Shown here: positions 33,901 to 47,474 of the stretch, one piece after another
Position numbering within the stretch: position 1 is the stretch's first letter
Layout: every line of letters starts with the position of its first letter
From: Tubulanus polymorphus
Lineage: Eukaryota > Nemertea > Palaeonemertea > Tubulaniformes > Tubulanidae
Assembly (NCBI RefSeq): GCF_964204645.1
Contig: NC_134029.1
Location: 4,101,001 to 4,165,000 of the forward strand
Length of the DNA stretch: 64,000 nucleotides
Direction of reading: 5' to 3'
The notes under the pieces: model-generated
Told to the model about the DNA's origin: nothing
Databases searched by the model: none
What the model saw: the letters and a program-made list of their open reading frames with translations, nothing else
Position numbers and translations under genes: made by a program

Positions 33901-36483
33901 TGTTTGATAGCTAAACCTGGGGTAGGCCCTAACGTCGTAAAGTGGTACAAAATTATCAATATTTTTAATGAGTTGAATATAGTGAAAACAAACACGGTTT
34001 TCGACTAACTGTTTTTATTATGTGCAACCAGGGCGTTCTGTTCGTGTCTTTTGCCACCACTTTTCCAGGACTGCAATGAATTAATGGAAAGAGAAATGAA
34101 ATACTCAGTCACTACCGGCGAGCGAAGTGCAGGATTAAATCTCACCCGTAATAATCGTAACGTATGGCTTCATCTTGTTGAGACAGTATTGCATCGACCG
34201 GGAAATCCCGAAATATATCTAATTTTCTGAAATAGATATACGAAAATAAAGACGACTTTCTCAGAGATACGTAAGTTAGTCCTTGGAGTAATCTTTTTAA
34301 ATGATTACTCCAAGGTTAGTCAAGACGACTAGGTGACAGGCTTACTTGACAAAATCTAACGGAAGCTCGTCTGACGTGTGTTGTAAGTGTAAAAATGCAG
34401 ATCTATGCAACACGAGAACTTCCACGTGTCCTTTAGCGAGCATCGCACATTCCCGTAATGTACCCGTTACTAATTCGTCAACCTGTAATTAATTTTGATT
34501 TGAATGAAGAATTATGCTTCGGGCACATGAATTATCAATGAACGTGACACGCGGCAATGGAAACCGACATAAAAAAAGGTGTAGGTAGAAATAATACTCG
34601 AATACGTTTATGATGTAATTCTATACATACGTACATCAGTTGACATGCCTTTGGTTAAGTTACCCATATTACGATTTACAGCCCCCGATGACAGTTTATA
34701 CTGACGAAATTGTACGACTGAAAAATAATATACGCAGAATACCCATCAATGGTCGCAAAAAAACTATCCTTTTAATATATCGCCATTCGATCAATGACAC
34801 GTACTTTTTCCCGATAGAACGTAATAAAACCAGTCCGGTTTCCGTCCTTGTTTCGCGATTAAACGACCATCTTCAAATCTATATCGAATATAATTCGCAT
34901 GAAATATCAAATATCTTTGGGAAGAGACGAACGCAAAATATCAGAAGTTTTTGTTAACACAGTTACCTGTTGTAGCCAACATATTTGGCCGATTCGCTGA
35001 GCATTTCATCCGGAAATAGTTGGACAAACGCCTTCGTTGCCCTCAAGATCCAATCAATCTACAAATAGAATAGATATTCAAGTCTTTTGGAAATTCTAAC
35101 AACGACTTATTTTCTATTTTGTGCAAAATTTTTCTTTTAACTGACCTTTTTCAATTGTTTTCTCGAGCGCTGTCGAGGGGGTATACACAAATATGACTGA
35201 ACTTCCCAACCGATCTGTTAATGAGATGAATTAAAGCAAATTGTATTTGATACATAGAAAGGCCGCAGCTCTGACGAATTAAGAATTTTCCTAAAGGACA
35301 CAGCTCTGAAACGCGGCCAACGCTTACGCTACATCTTTCATTCATCTCACTTCCGGCACTTTTTGGATTAGTCGCGGCCGCACCTCGACGATACTGAGTT
35401 AAAGGTTTGTCGCGTGACATAGAAATAAATCTGTAAAACATATTCTAAGGAATATATTGTAAGAATTCATAAAGACAAGTTAGGTTTGTTGAAATATTTT
35501 GAAGTATTTCATTTGGCTCTACTCGTACAAAGCAGTCTTAGTAAGCCATTTTACCAATTAAAACGTGATATCCTGTTATCGTTAGAAGAATAAAAGAATC
35601 ATGTTTGAATAATTTTCCTGTAAACTTACTGTTGCCATTTCTTGCATGTTTGCGAAATGATTGTCACCATTTTTGCGGCGTATCGAAACTGATCTGACCG
35701 GTTCTACGTGGACGAAATGTAATGCGTATAAAAGTTTAATCAAAACCTACTGTGAGGCCTATAAATTTTTGAAATTATCGAATTGCTAAATCAAATCTTG
35801 TTCAAGTTTTCTTTATCAAGTTATTTAGTTATTCATGTGATTATAAACTGGCCCTGAGACCATGAGGATGTTATTCTTTTATTCGCGTAATTTCTGCACG
35901 CGACATTTTCCATTTCGTACCTTCCATTTCATTCTCCGAGCTCTAATGAAATCCTCCATATCCCAATTATCAATTTTCTGAAGGAAATTGGAGACAGAAT
36001 GATAAACTACGATCTATCAGAGCCACAAATATCATTGAAGTTAACTACTAACTTCTATTCTGGCTTTCGATGTGTCGTCAACCAATTCATAAATGAGCGG
36101 AGGTCTAGGAGGAGGATTGGTCATCATTTCAACTTCGGATATACGGCTTTTGATAACCGACTTGTAATTTTCTGAAATAGGATCACGGGTCGTGATTAAC
36201 TGGGAAAGATTTCGAGAAATTGACGAAGTGCCACGAAAAATGTGATGTCTTCTTTTTCACTAGAAATACAAATTATCTGTATACCTGGCCCATCCCTGCG
36301 GAGTAGTTCGTCGTTTCTTCGTTTTTGGTCTTGCTCCAGTTTCCTCCATTTTTGAACTGTGTGCGAAGTCATAATATTTCTCCTATCTCTGGAATCAATA
36401 TCACCATAACGAAAAATCAAGGCACTGTTCAAATGACCCGTGTTGTTGTGCATTTTTGGAGTTATTGTGATCCCCTTAATCAT
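30929..36483 (-). CDS. CNBD2: Cyclic nucleotide-binding domain protein, CNBD2-like
   Basis: Twenty-two exons with consistent phases give 791 residues: 36285-36483, 36053-36171, 35921-35977, 35640-35698, 35328-35430, 35146-35214, 34967-35058, 34805-34878, 34635-34717, 34346-34482, 34146-34226, 34010-34070, 33732-33846, 33565-33644, 33264-33410, 32929-33004, 32639-32820, 32124-32348, 31786-31845, 31583-31636, 31405-31494, 30929-31141. A first cNMP-binding-like fold reads FEDGRLIAKQGRKPDWFYYV ... MLAKGHVEVLVLHRSAF; a second reads YYGPGKVVAKDTNRTPWLHI ... VLKSGGMFGLE ... ISDGAEIIRISKRFF, interrupted by a Ser-rich low-complexity insert (exon 17). The canonical phosphate-binding FGE-ALL-R signature is not evident, so nucleotide binding is doubtful. 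The mammalian homologue is a testis/sperm protein. A splice acceptor-like AG just before the start ATG means a further 5' exon may exist. Confidence 0.78.
34275..34321. mobile_element. Miniature TIR element (33 bp) with 7-bp target duplication
   Basis: Eleven-bp perfect inverted ends CTTGGAGTAAT / ATTACTCCAAG enclose an 11-bp core (34282-34314), flanked by GTTAGTC on both sides. Same termini as the element at 14486-14505. It sits in a CNBD2 intron. Confidence 0.6.
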
Positions 36484-38612
36484 TTCTGAATATGTTCCTG
36501 ATATGGGATTTTTCCACGAACATATTCGTTGATTGAAAAACTATCCGCAGGGGTTTATCACACAATATAGGAGGATAATCTATTGATATGCGTGGTGGGA
36601 ATCTCTATAGGTGACCGTTCTGGTTCAGGTTTATAATCTCAATTAATATGTACATATCAAACCTTTAACTCTAACCACGAACAGTGACATTTATATTACA
36701 GAATTATGAGCAATTAAAGAAATGAGCTTCGAAATTCACGTTCGATTGCCATAATACGGTAGCTTAGCGTTTTACTGTCGGTTGATGATCGGAACACTGA
36801 TCGGATAAATGCTAAATGACCTGATTAAATCTATTCTACAGCTACAGAAATTACCCTTTTTCTTTTGATTCAGATGGTTAAACACGATTCAATACGATAC
36901 CACGTTATTTTACTTTACAATCGCATCGATAATATTAATGAAACTTAGTGTAGAAACAATTGAAAATATGAGAAAGTTATACTACACGCGTTGTCTCATT
37001 TGATTTTTGATTATTTTTTATATTATTTTTTTCAAAAAGTATGAATGTATGTCCTAGACTCTCTGATGATTAATGTTACTAATATACTGTCAAACGAACA
37101 CTAAATCATTGACAGGTACATGGTCTATTACATGTATTCATTTAAATGTCAGTTCCATTTTTCAATTTGAATTCAAAGGGTAGTTCCATGATTGAAGTCC
37201 AAAAATAAATCTAATGATCAATCTTTACCAGATGGATCATGCAGTTCGTTTAAAACTCACCGTCCTTCGGTTATATCTTGATTTAGTATCTATTTACTCC
37301 AAAACATTTAGCCATTTATATCCAAAACAACCGAATCAAAACGCCACATACACCGTCGGAAATTTTGAAGCCGGCGACAAGTTTCAAATAAACGATTCCA
37401 AATCACAGGTATTTTGATGTTTTTAGCGTTGATTAAATCCACCTTACGCTGGCATAAATGTTCTCAATCCGCCGAGGTACTGTCTTTACCCGTACAGCAC
37501 TAGAAAGAATGTAACGATTGAATTGTTTTCCTATTAAGTTGTCAGTGACAAAAAGCGAATCATTGAAACATTATATATGCATATATATTAAGATAGTCGT
37601 CGCGTCCACTGTAAACGAGGACCGAATGCGACTGAATTGTTTAATCCACTTGTCGACTATGAATGACACAAAACCAGTACTGAAATAAGTTCTTTTCAAT
37701 AGTCTGACAGAATTATACGCAAAAACTGTTTGAATGTTATAATCCCGTTATTTGTTCAGCGAATTTATAGATATGATATTAGTTTTATTGCTGACAAAGT
37801 CGAAATATCAATCTATCGTTATTACTTTTGACTTAACTAGGATTACACAAATCGAATAATGTTTTCGCCAAACTGGATCACCGATCAATGATACATGAAA
37901 TAACTATTAGATAAAGCTTTTGAGTCGAATTCTAGTGTCATTTCCCAAACCAAAGGTCGTGTCGTATCAATCGTGTCACTAGGCGACTTGCATAAAATGG
38001 ACATAAAATGAACGAGGACACGATCGAGAAGGAAAAGCCGCAATAAGTTGAGAGTTAAAGAGAAATTATTCTAAAAACATTTATAAATTACGGGAATGAG
38101 ATGGAGGTTCTTTCCACGAACAGCAACACCCCAAGAGTACGATTTACTCGCACGCCGGGTACGCCAAAATGCGGTGCATTCCTCCTTCAAGATTCTCATG
38201 TGAGGCCACAAACGTCGTCACTAACGCTACATGACTAGTTTCAAATAGTCTTTTTTTCGTACAACAATAGTTCAAGGGGATAAGATCAACAATAGTTTAA
38301 GGGGTAAGATCCGGCGGTTGAGAATATGAATATGAATATGAATTCATTTTCACTTCAAATAACAATTATATACAAAAAAAGATTACGTTAGATTACATAA
38401 TGTTTTCCAACCCGGGACTAGACACTAGAAGAGCCACGACAAGACCTTCAGGTCTCCATTAGTCATTTCGAAATTCATGTTTTCCATGTCGAAGTTAACT
38501 TTCAAGTTTTTTTCACCCTCAGGATGATTTAGGGATACGGGGAGGGGCAGCGCAAGACGCGGGCTCGCGAGCCAAAATTAAATCCACGAACCGTATTGTG
38601 GTGTTCACCATT
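36484..38612. other. Intergenic region between divergent CNBD2 and HPF1
   Basis: 2.1 kb, A+T-rich. It presumably holds both promoters. No coding exon, RNA gene or clear repeat is supported; the short open frames carry no family features. Confidence 0.5.
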
Positions 38613-41315
38613 ATGGCTGACAAAGATGATCGTCCCGTATGTAAATACGGTGAAAAATGCTACAGAACGAACGCTGCACATTTATCACAGTTCAAACACG
38701 CACAAAAATTACAACAGGTATATTTTGTTTGCGTTTTGATGGTTTTTACTTCGTTTTGTCCATCTAATAAATTGTGTATGGCTTTGAACGAACTGCCCAA
38801 GAGTACTTTCACCGAAGGTAACCCTAAATAATGCACAGGGACTTGGCTGGACTGCGGGTTAATTAACCTAATTCAATTTCTAGGAACAAGAAAAACAACC
38901 AAAGATGCAGAAAAGAAAAAGTACCGAGACCACAGAGAGTCCTGTTAAAAAGAAAACGAAAATTGATGATTTCTTCCAAAAAGTATCGCCACCGACTTCA
39001 ACTGGAGGCCAGCAGGCTCAGAAAAACACTACAATTGAGGATTTCATTAAGAAACCAGACGTATGTAAAACAACTGCAAAAGAAGAAAAAGATGATGATG
39101 AAGCTGTTACAGCAGTCGAAGAAGCTTCCTCAAAAAGTGAAGTCACCGCAAGCCATGGGAACTCAAGTGGTTACATTAGACCTGCAGATAGTGATAATCA
39201 GGACAAGAATGAACCACTTGTTAAAGGTAGTAAAGTTTATTTGACAATCTTAAATCAGATAAATAGGAGTTTTTAAATTCCAATCTTAAAATTGGGGTAC
39301 TTAGAACTCCTGAATACATTTGGAATACCTATCAGCTATCTGGTTCACAATTAGTCAGTAACCTGTCTGTGGTTTAGTTTCACGATCGGATATTTTCACA
39401 AACCACATGATAATAATGTTGGTCATAATAATAAGCCCATCCGATTATAAAAAGCTTACCACCAACGATTAGGTAACTAACTAGTTCACAATCTTTTTTA
39501 GTTTCGAAAGATAAAGAATAGTTTGAAAATCAGAGTAGGAATTGGGCTTGTAATATGATTCGTTTTATTTTAGATGATAAAACTGAGTGTACTGATGAAA
39601 CCACTAGTACCGGTACTTTACAAGATGCCGCTCAGACAGAGATGGATCCTAAACAAAGCATCAAAGAAAAATTCCTCGTTGAAATGCCTGCAGATTTCTA
39701 TGACTTATGGACTCTATGTAAGAAGGTTAAACCATTGAAGCCAGAAAGTAAGCATCAACCAGATCAGGATTATGAGAAATATGTGAAGTGTATAAATATG
39801 GTTCAATTTATTAAGAGTAGTTGCTGTTGATTTGATAGGTGCATTTGCCAACTCAGGAGGGTTGAAACTGGTCGGCCCATATGATGTGCTCGCTGGTAAA
39901 TGCAAACCGTGTATAGAAAATCGTAAATATTTAATTCACTGGCGTTATTACTACGATCCACCGGAATTCCTTACTGTTCTCAAAGGTGATGATCAATCGA
40001 TGTTTCATATCGGATATTTCAGGTAATTAGTTCCAATTTAAAACATGAAATTGAACGGTACCCCGGTATTTCAACTCTATATTACAACTTTCTATTCAGT
40101 GTTCTTATAGATCGGGGAATTCCAGATTGATCTTTCTCTCATCAGGGCGTCACAAACAATATCTTATAATTTATCAGGGAATTTTTGTACAAGGGTCAGG
40201 GAAATATATCTGGAAGTTCTATTGTGTGGGTTCATAGAAATTCAAGTGGAGTTTTTTTTTCAGAGATGATCCTAAGGAAATGCCAGCATTCGTAGCCAGT
40301 AACTCTGCAGCTAAGGATTGTATCATAACACCTCGAGGGGAAAATATTTTCGCGGCTATTGCGTAAGTTAGTTGGATTTTATCATGAGGGGAAACCTCTC
40401 TGACCTCATGTACAGACAGGTAGTTGAGACATAACCACCTCCCGAATCTCCTATACCCAATTTGGACAAGTTCGAAAGAATTCCAAATACTAACCTTTTT
40501 ACTGGATTACTTTAATGCGCCTTTGAACATTGAATCAGTGACAAAGAGTCCTGATATTTTTTCAATAACTTCAATTTAAACATCTTGAAAATTGGTTTAT
40601 GTTTCAATCTTATAGGTGGCATTTAACTGAACAAAACAAACATACAAAATCTAAAGAGGTCGAAAAACTTCTGCAGCAAGTAAAAGACTTCGCCGCTGAA
40701 CACAATTATAATCTTGATCTTAAAACTCAAAGTATGAAAGAACGCAATAAACGAGTTGTTTGCAAGACATTCCACGGAGCCGGGCTCGTCGTACCCGTTG
40801 ATGAAAATGATGTCGGTTATAGACCCGTCCCTGAAACTCCAGGTTTGTTCAGTGTTGTGAAAAGTTTAATAGGGTCTAGATTTCGAACAAGGATCTCGGA
40901 AATTTTCGAAGTTTTTAATTCCATTCTGCAAGATATTTCTTGAAACAAACATTTTTTCTATGTGAATTTGATACTTTTTTCAGGTGATCTGAAGAAATTG
41001 TTCAAGAAAATCAATGACAGCAAATCTGAGGCCGAACGAAACAAGAGCCTCGACGAACTTCAGGAAATCGTGACTCTAGTACAATTCGCTAACGACGAAT
41101 GCGATTACGGAGAAGGGTTGGAGTTAGGATTGGATTTATTCTCGTACGGAGGCTCGGAGTTGCACTCGTTCATAAAGATGTTGTTACCGATCGGATATAG
41201 ACTGACTGGACGAACTGAATACGAACAGATAATCGTGGAACATTTGAAAAATCGTCGTAAAACGGCCGAACTGAGTCAGATTTCCACGAGTGGATTTCGC
41301 CCAATTCAGTGCTAG
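38613..41315 (+). CDS. HPF1: Histone PARylation factor 1 with N-terminal PBZ zinc finger
   Basis: Seven exons: 38613-38717, 38884-39226, 39574-39747, 39839-40022, 40264-40362, 40616-40842, 40984-41315; in-phase total 487 residues. HPF1 completes the PARP1/2 active site and directs ADP-ribosylation to serine after DNA damage, in the nucleus. Residues 10-29 are a PBZ finger ([21 protein letters not shown]-x5-C-x6-H-x5-H), which binds poly(ADP-ribose). A Lys/Ser/Thr-rich linker follows, with two DDFF/EDFI-like short motifs. The conserved HPF1 body has [59 protein letters not shown] and [20 protein letters not shown]; the acidic NDECDYG segment is where the catalytic glutamate of the family lies. 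An AATAAA is at 41647-41652. I start at the ATG at 38613. Confidence 0.93.
39365..39472. repeat. Dispersed repeat, copy 1 (inverted relative to copy at 61.4 kb)
   Basis: In HPF1 intron 2. Read on the minus strand it shares the words AATCGTTGGTGGTA, TATAATCGGATGGGCTTA and CCGATCGTGAAACTA, in the same order, with the plus strand at 61405-61502. Non-coding. Confidence 0.65.
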
Positions 41316-42042
41316 TTGGAAAACATTATGTATGCAGTTCTTTTGAAGTCATCACACTGATTATCAGCTTTTCAACGCAGTCTCAGTAAATTGCAGGAGG
41401 GAATTGTGCCCTGCCAGAATACTCGATCCTTTTTCAAACTTTTTGCAATTTTAATCGATGTCAATCAGTACTCTCAGGAATACTACACGTAATTAATCAT
41501 TAATTACATGTAGCTGTTCTCATTAACCTACAACGATGTACTCATCGAAAAACTGCTTTGAATTGCACAACATCTTGGGGTTAGCATAGAACAGCAGGTA
41601 TGTAAGTGAATGTACATGTGTAACCTATTAATACTCCACATATAGAAATAAAGTTGAATATTTCATGATAAAACTGAAAAATATTCATTCGTTTGTCCAG
41701 CATGACCTCGACATCGTAAAAACAAAATTAACAGAAAGACTTGTATATTTAAAACAATACATATTTATTTACACATGTATGTTGTCAATGATTAGTCTTT
41801 TATAAATATGGCACGACAAAAGTTGACTCAGCCAGAAAACCCTGTCTGGTCCTCATTTGTACAAAATAAACATGTAAATAAAACACGGTTTTCTATGACG
41901 TTATCATCTGACGATCTACTGAAGCCAAGTTCGATTTGATTTCAGTAGGTTTCATAAAAAATTCATTTGTTTCATTCAATGATAATGTATAAACTGGTAT
42001 GCGGTAATATAGCGTCCGCTGTCTCCCATGTCAGTAATAGTG
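41316..42042. other. Convergent 3' ends of HPF1 and allantoinase
   Basis: Contains the HPF1 poly(A) signal AATAAA at 41647-41652 (+) and, on the minus strand, AATAAA at 41769-41764 for allantoinase. The two 3' UTRs nearly abut. Nothing else is seen. Confidence 0.65.
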
Positions 42043-45000
42043 TTACAGTTTGCCCTTTGCACTGCGTGATTTCAATATTAATTCTCCATACGGTTTCACC
42101 GTTACTCTACCATTCTTATACACAGTATTTCCACGCACTATTGTCTGGTGCACCACTCCATTTAACCTTTTCCCCATATACGGAGTCACCTGAAAAATGA
42201 CGGCGATATTTGAATAACATTCAAGACCCAATTATCGAAGAACAAACGATATTAGGTCAAGCAATTTTTCGAAAAAAGTTATTTCGAAATCTAATCTCGC
42301 GAAACTTGGCTAAAATTTAAGACCTTATGAGTTTGGGTCACAAGTAAATCATGTTGCGTAAAAATTCATAGTCATCAGAAACGACGAAGTCTGATTTAAA
42401 ATACGGTATTAGGTGGGATCTGCTCTATTACATACTTCATAACACTTTCTCATGTACAGTTACTGTAAGTCATGCTAGAACTTTTGATCAAAAATGAGAA
42501 AAAAATCTCTTTAGTACCTTATTTTTATGCTGTATAATCTCTTCAGTGATTACGAATGATTCATTTGGGTCCCATATAACGAAATCGGCGTCGTAGCCGC
42601 GACTGATTTTGCCTTTTCTCGTATGAATACCGGCGAGCTTCGCCGTATTCTCGCACATCAATCGAACGATGTCGAACACAGTCATACTGCGCTGACGAGC
42701 AGACGTCCAGAACGACGAAAGGCCTAGAAAACAGAAACAAACAATTATAATTTAGTCGCAGTAAACATTTTCATAGTTCAGAAACATCATTTCCCAAAAG
42801 GGTTACAGTCTTAAATCGATCTGAATTTCTACAAATTCTATAGGATGTACAGTAGACTCTGGAGTCGATTGCCTCAGATTATCATATGCCCTGTCTGGCA
42901 AATTTTCTTATTACAGATGACTGACCCATACCTGCAATGACTGTGCGGGATTTATTGGTCCCGCACGATCAGAGGGAAGCGAATTCTACTGTATTTTGTC
43001 AGTTATACTCACCGAACTGTAAAGACGATATTCCACCCCAAGCTTTCATGAAATCACCCGTATCTAATTGTTTCAAGTCGGCTGTACACGGCGAATGATC
43101 CGAAACAACTAGATCAATAATACCCGATTTCAATGCTTCCCATAAAGTCTCCTAGAATAGCAATAAAACTCGATTTTTACAAATCCACAATACAATTTCT
43201 ATTACATTCAAGGATGGACCTAAGGTTATTTTTAGGGAGTCCAACATATATGTAGGTCACCTTTTCGCATGATTAGGGGCACCCTGACGAAGCGTACGCC
43301 TAAGGCTTGAATGGAAGGTCCGGGGGTCTCCCAAAGAAACTTTGGAGGCTATTTCTAGGCATTCTAACCAACATTTTGACCATTAATCATGAGCTCTTTG
43401 ATTTTCTTATTAACTGCAAAAAACATAAAAAGTATTACAGCCATAGACATTATTCACAGAGATTTATTGTACCTGGTTTTGTTTAGAGCGTATTGGAGGA
43501 CAACATTTATAGCTTGTATCTTTGTCGGGAATAGATTCAGCATCGAATGAGAGATAATGATGACAGGTTTCACAAGTGAGAGGCCCGCCTTGAGCGCGGG
43601 CCACCTGAATCAATGGCAGGCATTCCGCTGAAGATAGATGCACAATATGACACGGTACTCTACAATGAAATAAAACACAAAACTATAAACGTGTGCATTT
43701 AAAAAGAAAATAAATACAGCAAACTTCGCGTAATTCGGATGCATTGAGCAAAGTCGGAGTATAAGATCAAAAAGATAAGATAGAAGATCAGAAAGTCCTA
43801 TAGTACTATATTGTAAAGACGACATGGGTCAAGCTTCATAAGTTCAGTGACCTGTAGTGAACACATAATTTGCAGACAAGTTTCACGGCTTCTAATTCCA
43901 TAGAATCGGGACGGGACTCGACAAAAGTCTGGTACGCTTGAGGATTTTTGTCTTCTGTAAAAGAATAACCATATATACAAATAACTATTAACAAATTCCT
44001 CAGATGGTAGATAAATGATGTGTTGATATTACCTGCTGATGGAATATCATCTACGTCCATTTCTGCATGAAACTGTTAAAGAAAATTTATCTTATATAAA
44101 TGTGAGCGGATACAAAAATGGAGAAAATGATGATGCAAATACCGAACTTACCAGAAGTACACTGTCAGTACGTCTTAATTGAACCATCGCATTGTGCAGG
44201 TCATATTCAGATACCTTTGGAAATTCATCGATTCCGCTGTGTATCAGGAAACATTTAAAACCGCTAATACCGGCATTTATCATCGGACGCAATTCAGACT
44301 ACAATCATAAACAAACTAAGAAGTATAGTTACGATATTTATGTTTCATCAATATATGAGGGGTTGATCTAGGCAAATTGGAAGGCCGGGGTCCAGAAGAG
44401 AAGAAAATGTATTTCTCGGATAAAGCAGACATGTCAAAGGCCACTAGCGTGGTTAAAATATTTCTGAAGAAATTCATCCAATAAGACCCTCAAGACCACC
44501 CCCAAATCTGTCCCTGTATACCGGTATATGCATTGGTGCTACGATACATAATGCCGACACACAATTGAGATAATTGCTCATAGATTGGTGAGTAGAAGTC
44601 GACTATTTACAATACAGCACAGGTTTCAGTGTAAAAGCATACCTGGTTACCGGGTATCACTCCACCCCAAAAAGCCACATCTACAAATGCTTTATCAGCT
44701 GCCTCTTTTAGTTTGATCGAAAATGCCGACATCGAAGTTGTGACAGGAACACAATTCCTACAAACAAAACCCATAAAAACATTCCATTAGTCCTTATGAA
44801 AAAAAACAACTGTATGTTTAGCATTATTTGCTAAACAATCAAAGGCAAAGCTTAGCCTAATCACCGGGTTTGTGTTTCATAAATACATACAGCGGCATAT
44901 CAACAATAGTTGTTATTCCACCGGTGGCAGCAGCTTTAGTAGCAGTTTCATAGCCTTCCCATTCAGTTCGACCGGGTTCATTCACGTGCACGTGACTGTC

Positions 45001-45706
45001 CACTATACCAGGCATTATAACTAAATTACCACCATCTATCACCTTTACAATAGAAAAAAGCAATAAATGTTCATTAGATTACTTAGTCTAGTCCCTAGCC
45101 ATTGAAGAGGAACCCTGTACTGGTACATCGTCTGGTATTCAGACTACTCTCCTCTTTCTGGAAGTAGAGTTCAAGTAATCGAAAACCCGCATCTAAAAAC
45201 AGAGTATTGATGAGAACATTTTCATGATCATATTTCAGGACCCTTATCACGTGAAATACATGTGAGTCAAATAAATAAGACTACAGATTCATACCAAAAC
45301 ATATTTTCTAACTAATTTGTGTTTGCACTTGTGTTTGCACTTATTGTTTCTACTTATATATTTTCAGCCTATATTGAGACTATACAGTTTCTAATTTGAA
45401 GCATGCAATATATTTGATTACCAGATATCTAGACATTGCTAAATAATCAGAAGAAAAACTCTGACCCACAACATTTCATCCCATCATACTTAACATTGTA
45501 AACTGCTATGGTTTAGGCTAGAATCTAAGTTATGCAGCAGATAGAGATAAAACAGTACAACTTACCGGAACGCTGTCATCCATCTCGAAATTGTAATCAT
45601 AGATAATGTCAATTATTTTTCCATTTTTGACGATTATCGAGGCAGGGACAATTCCATCTCCGATGACGACCTTTCTACCCTTCACAAGCAGGCGTTCATC
45701 TTCCAT
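42043..45706 (-). CDS. Allantoinase
   Basis: Ten exons: 45566-45706, 44891-45042, 44643-44757, 44152-44298, 44033-44072, 43852-43954, 43473-43659, 43013-43151, 42518-42723, 42043-42189; 458 residues, the usual family length. It hydrolyses (S)-allantoin to allantoate in purine/urate breakdown and belongs to the cyclic amidohydrolases with a two-metal centre. Ligand motifs are all present: [14 protein letters not shown] (HxH), [13 protein letters not shown] (the carboxylated Lys), [15 protein letters not shown], and VVSDHSPC (the Asp), with [20 protein letters not shown] near the C-terminus. Mammals have lost this enzyme, but invertebrates commonly keep it. Dihydropyrimidinase is the main alternative, but GRTEWEG and the SDHSPC context favour allantoinase. 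Confidence 0.95.
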
Positions 45707-46758
45707 ATTTATTCACACGAACACTTAACGATGTCAATTCTCTGAAGATAAACTAAACAAACCACTGGATTTTGCAGATTTTGTCCATTATGAATTTAAT
45801 ATACACAGCGATGTTACAATACATCTTGTCACTGAATTTCATGACAAATTCACACTCACCAGATGTGCATTTATACATAGAGCAAAGCTTACTAAGTAAT
45901 CTACATACAGAATCACCATACATAAATGAATATCGAGGACAATCTGCTTAAATACATGGTTTTCATTATCTGCTCTCTTTTCTATAATTGTATAATTACA
46001 CGTAAACTATGTATTTGGGAAGAGGGAGCTTTTTATGAACTTACTGTTTCTTCGCAAGCGCTCAGACTTATCAGGTTTTTAGAAACTATCCGGTTCTTAT
46101 ATCTTGATTAGTAAATGTAAATAAGACCTCTGCACTAGGCCCACTTAGGAATGATAAGGCTTATCAGAGATTCATCGAAAGGTATCCTGCAAGCTCGTGG
46201 AAAACTAACCTACTTCTTTGAATACTCTCTATAAGCCCTCATGTCGTATAGATCGTTTGCCAAATCATCCTTAGCAATGTAAATGAACTAATGAATATTC
46301 ACAAGAAATACCAATATAAACTCTGATTATTGATTATCATCTATCTAGGATACTGAAATTTCGTTAGTAAGACTATATTATAACTCAACAGCACTTGAAC
46401 CCTGACTTCATGTGTTTGCTGGAAAAAAATTGACATTGTTCTTTGTTCTACACACATATATAAAGCCATAATAACCTACGTATCGCACACACAGAGTTTA
46501 CTGCACCATGATCACTATCCCTTTCCTAACGAATACATACACTAAAATAAGCAATTTTTTTCTAAAATCCGATTACGTATATTTCATTCGAAACAATCAC
46601 CCACACAGGACGACTACAATATGGTATTAATATATATGTGCACTGTGTCAAGTGCCGCAATACATGATGTTAATTTGAATGTCTATTCTAAACTGGCAGT
46701 CAAATGAAACGGTGCATTCTTTCATATCCGCAGCCTGTATCCTAGCATTCATTCGAAA
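45707..46758. other. Intergenic region between allantoinase and TIMM10B-like gene
   Basis: About 1 kb, A+T-rich, holding the allantoinase promoter and the TIMM10B-like 3' UTR. No further gene supported. Confidence 0.5.
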
Positions 46759-47474
46759 TCATTGCGTTTCATTCACGTTTTTCGCTTTCTGTTCGTCTTG
46801 TAAATTTTGTAATGTTTCCAATTGTTCCATTTGCGTTTCGTAAACTTTCTGTTGTTCGTCAGCCATCGATTGAGCACGTTTTGTTTGGGCCTCGACAAAC
46901 GTGCCCATGGCTCGGTGGGTGAACAGGATGAATCGCTCGGCACAAGAACTTATACACTGTTCCTATGAAAACATAGCAATGGATGGTAATTATTTGTCGA
47001 CCATAAATCAATATATTCTCCATTCGGGACTTCAAGGTGTCACTTGAACTCAACCAGTATATGTAAGCTGTATAATTCCTTAAAATGAACTATTCAAAAA
47101 TTCATAATTCATTTTGTTACAAGTCATTTTTTAACAAAGATAATAACTTCTCCGAGCTCATCAATCTCCTCCTCAACCGGAATTATCCAAAATTTCAGAA
47201 ACTGAAATTCCAATCAATCTAATGCCCAATGTGGTAAATTCTAACTCTTTAAAAACGCCATTAAGTGGTTACAAAGACTTCTCCTTCATAACCTAGATCT
47301 AAAGCCCATCTTTTATAAAAATTCATATAAGTTTACTGCCAATTTCCACAATATTAAATTACAGATTCTAATACTAACCTCTTCTGTTGTGATTTCTCTT
47401 TTGTTAAAATTCGAGGCGCATGACATAAAACAGTGTTCAGTTAAGAAATTATACTGCGTCAAATAATCCCGAAA
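46759..47474 (-). CDS. TIMM10B: Small Tim chaperone, TIMM10B (Tim9b)-like; two exons found
   Basis: Exon 47379-47474 reads FRDYLTQYNFLTEHCFMSCA and exon 46759-46962 reads EQCISSCAERFILF, so together they give the twin CX3C motifs (CFMSC, CISSC) of the small Tim family, which escort hydrophobic precursors across the mitochondrial intermembrane space. A Gln/Glu-rich helical tail (about 50 residues) follows to a TGA stop, similar to Tim9b/TIMM10B tails. The start codon is not on these exons. A 15-nt candidate first exon (ATG at 48078, ending CAG|GTATTA at 48064) would fit in phase, but such a short exon needs RNA support. Confidence 0.8.

Noticed and set aside
35151-35441. 96-codon minus-strand frame as an independent gene
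   Set aside because: It is two CNBD2-like exons (35328-35430, 35146-35214) plus a retained intron read in the wrong frame.
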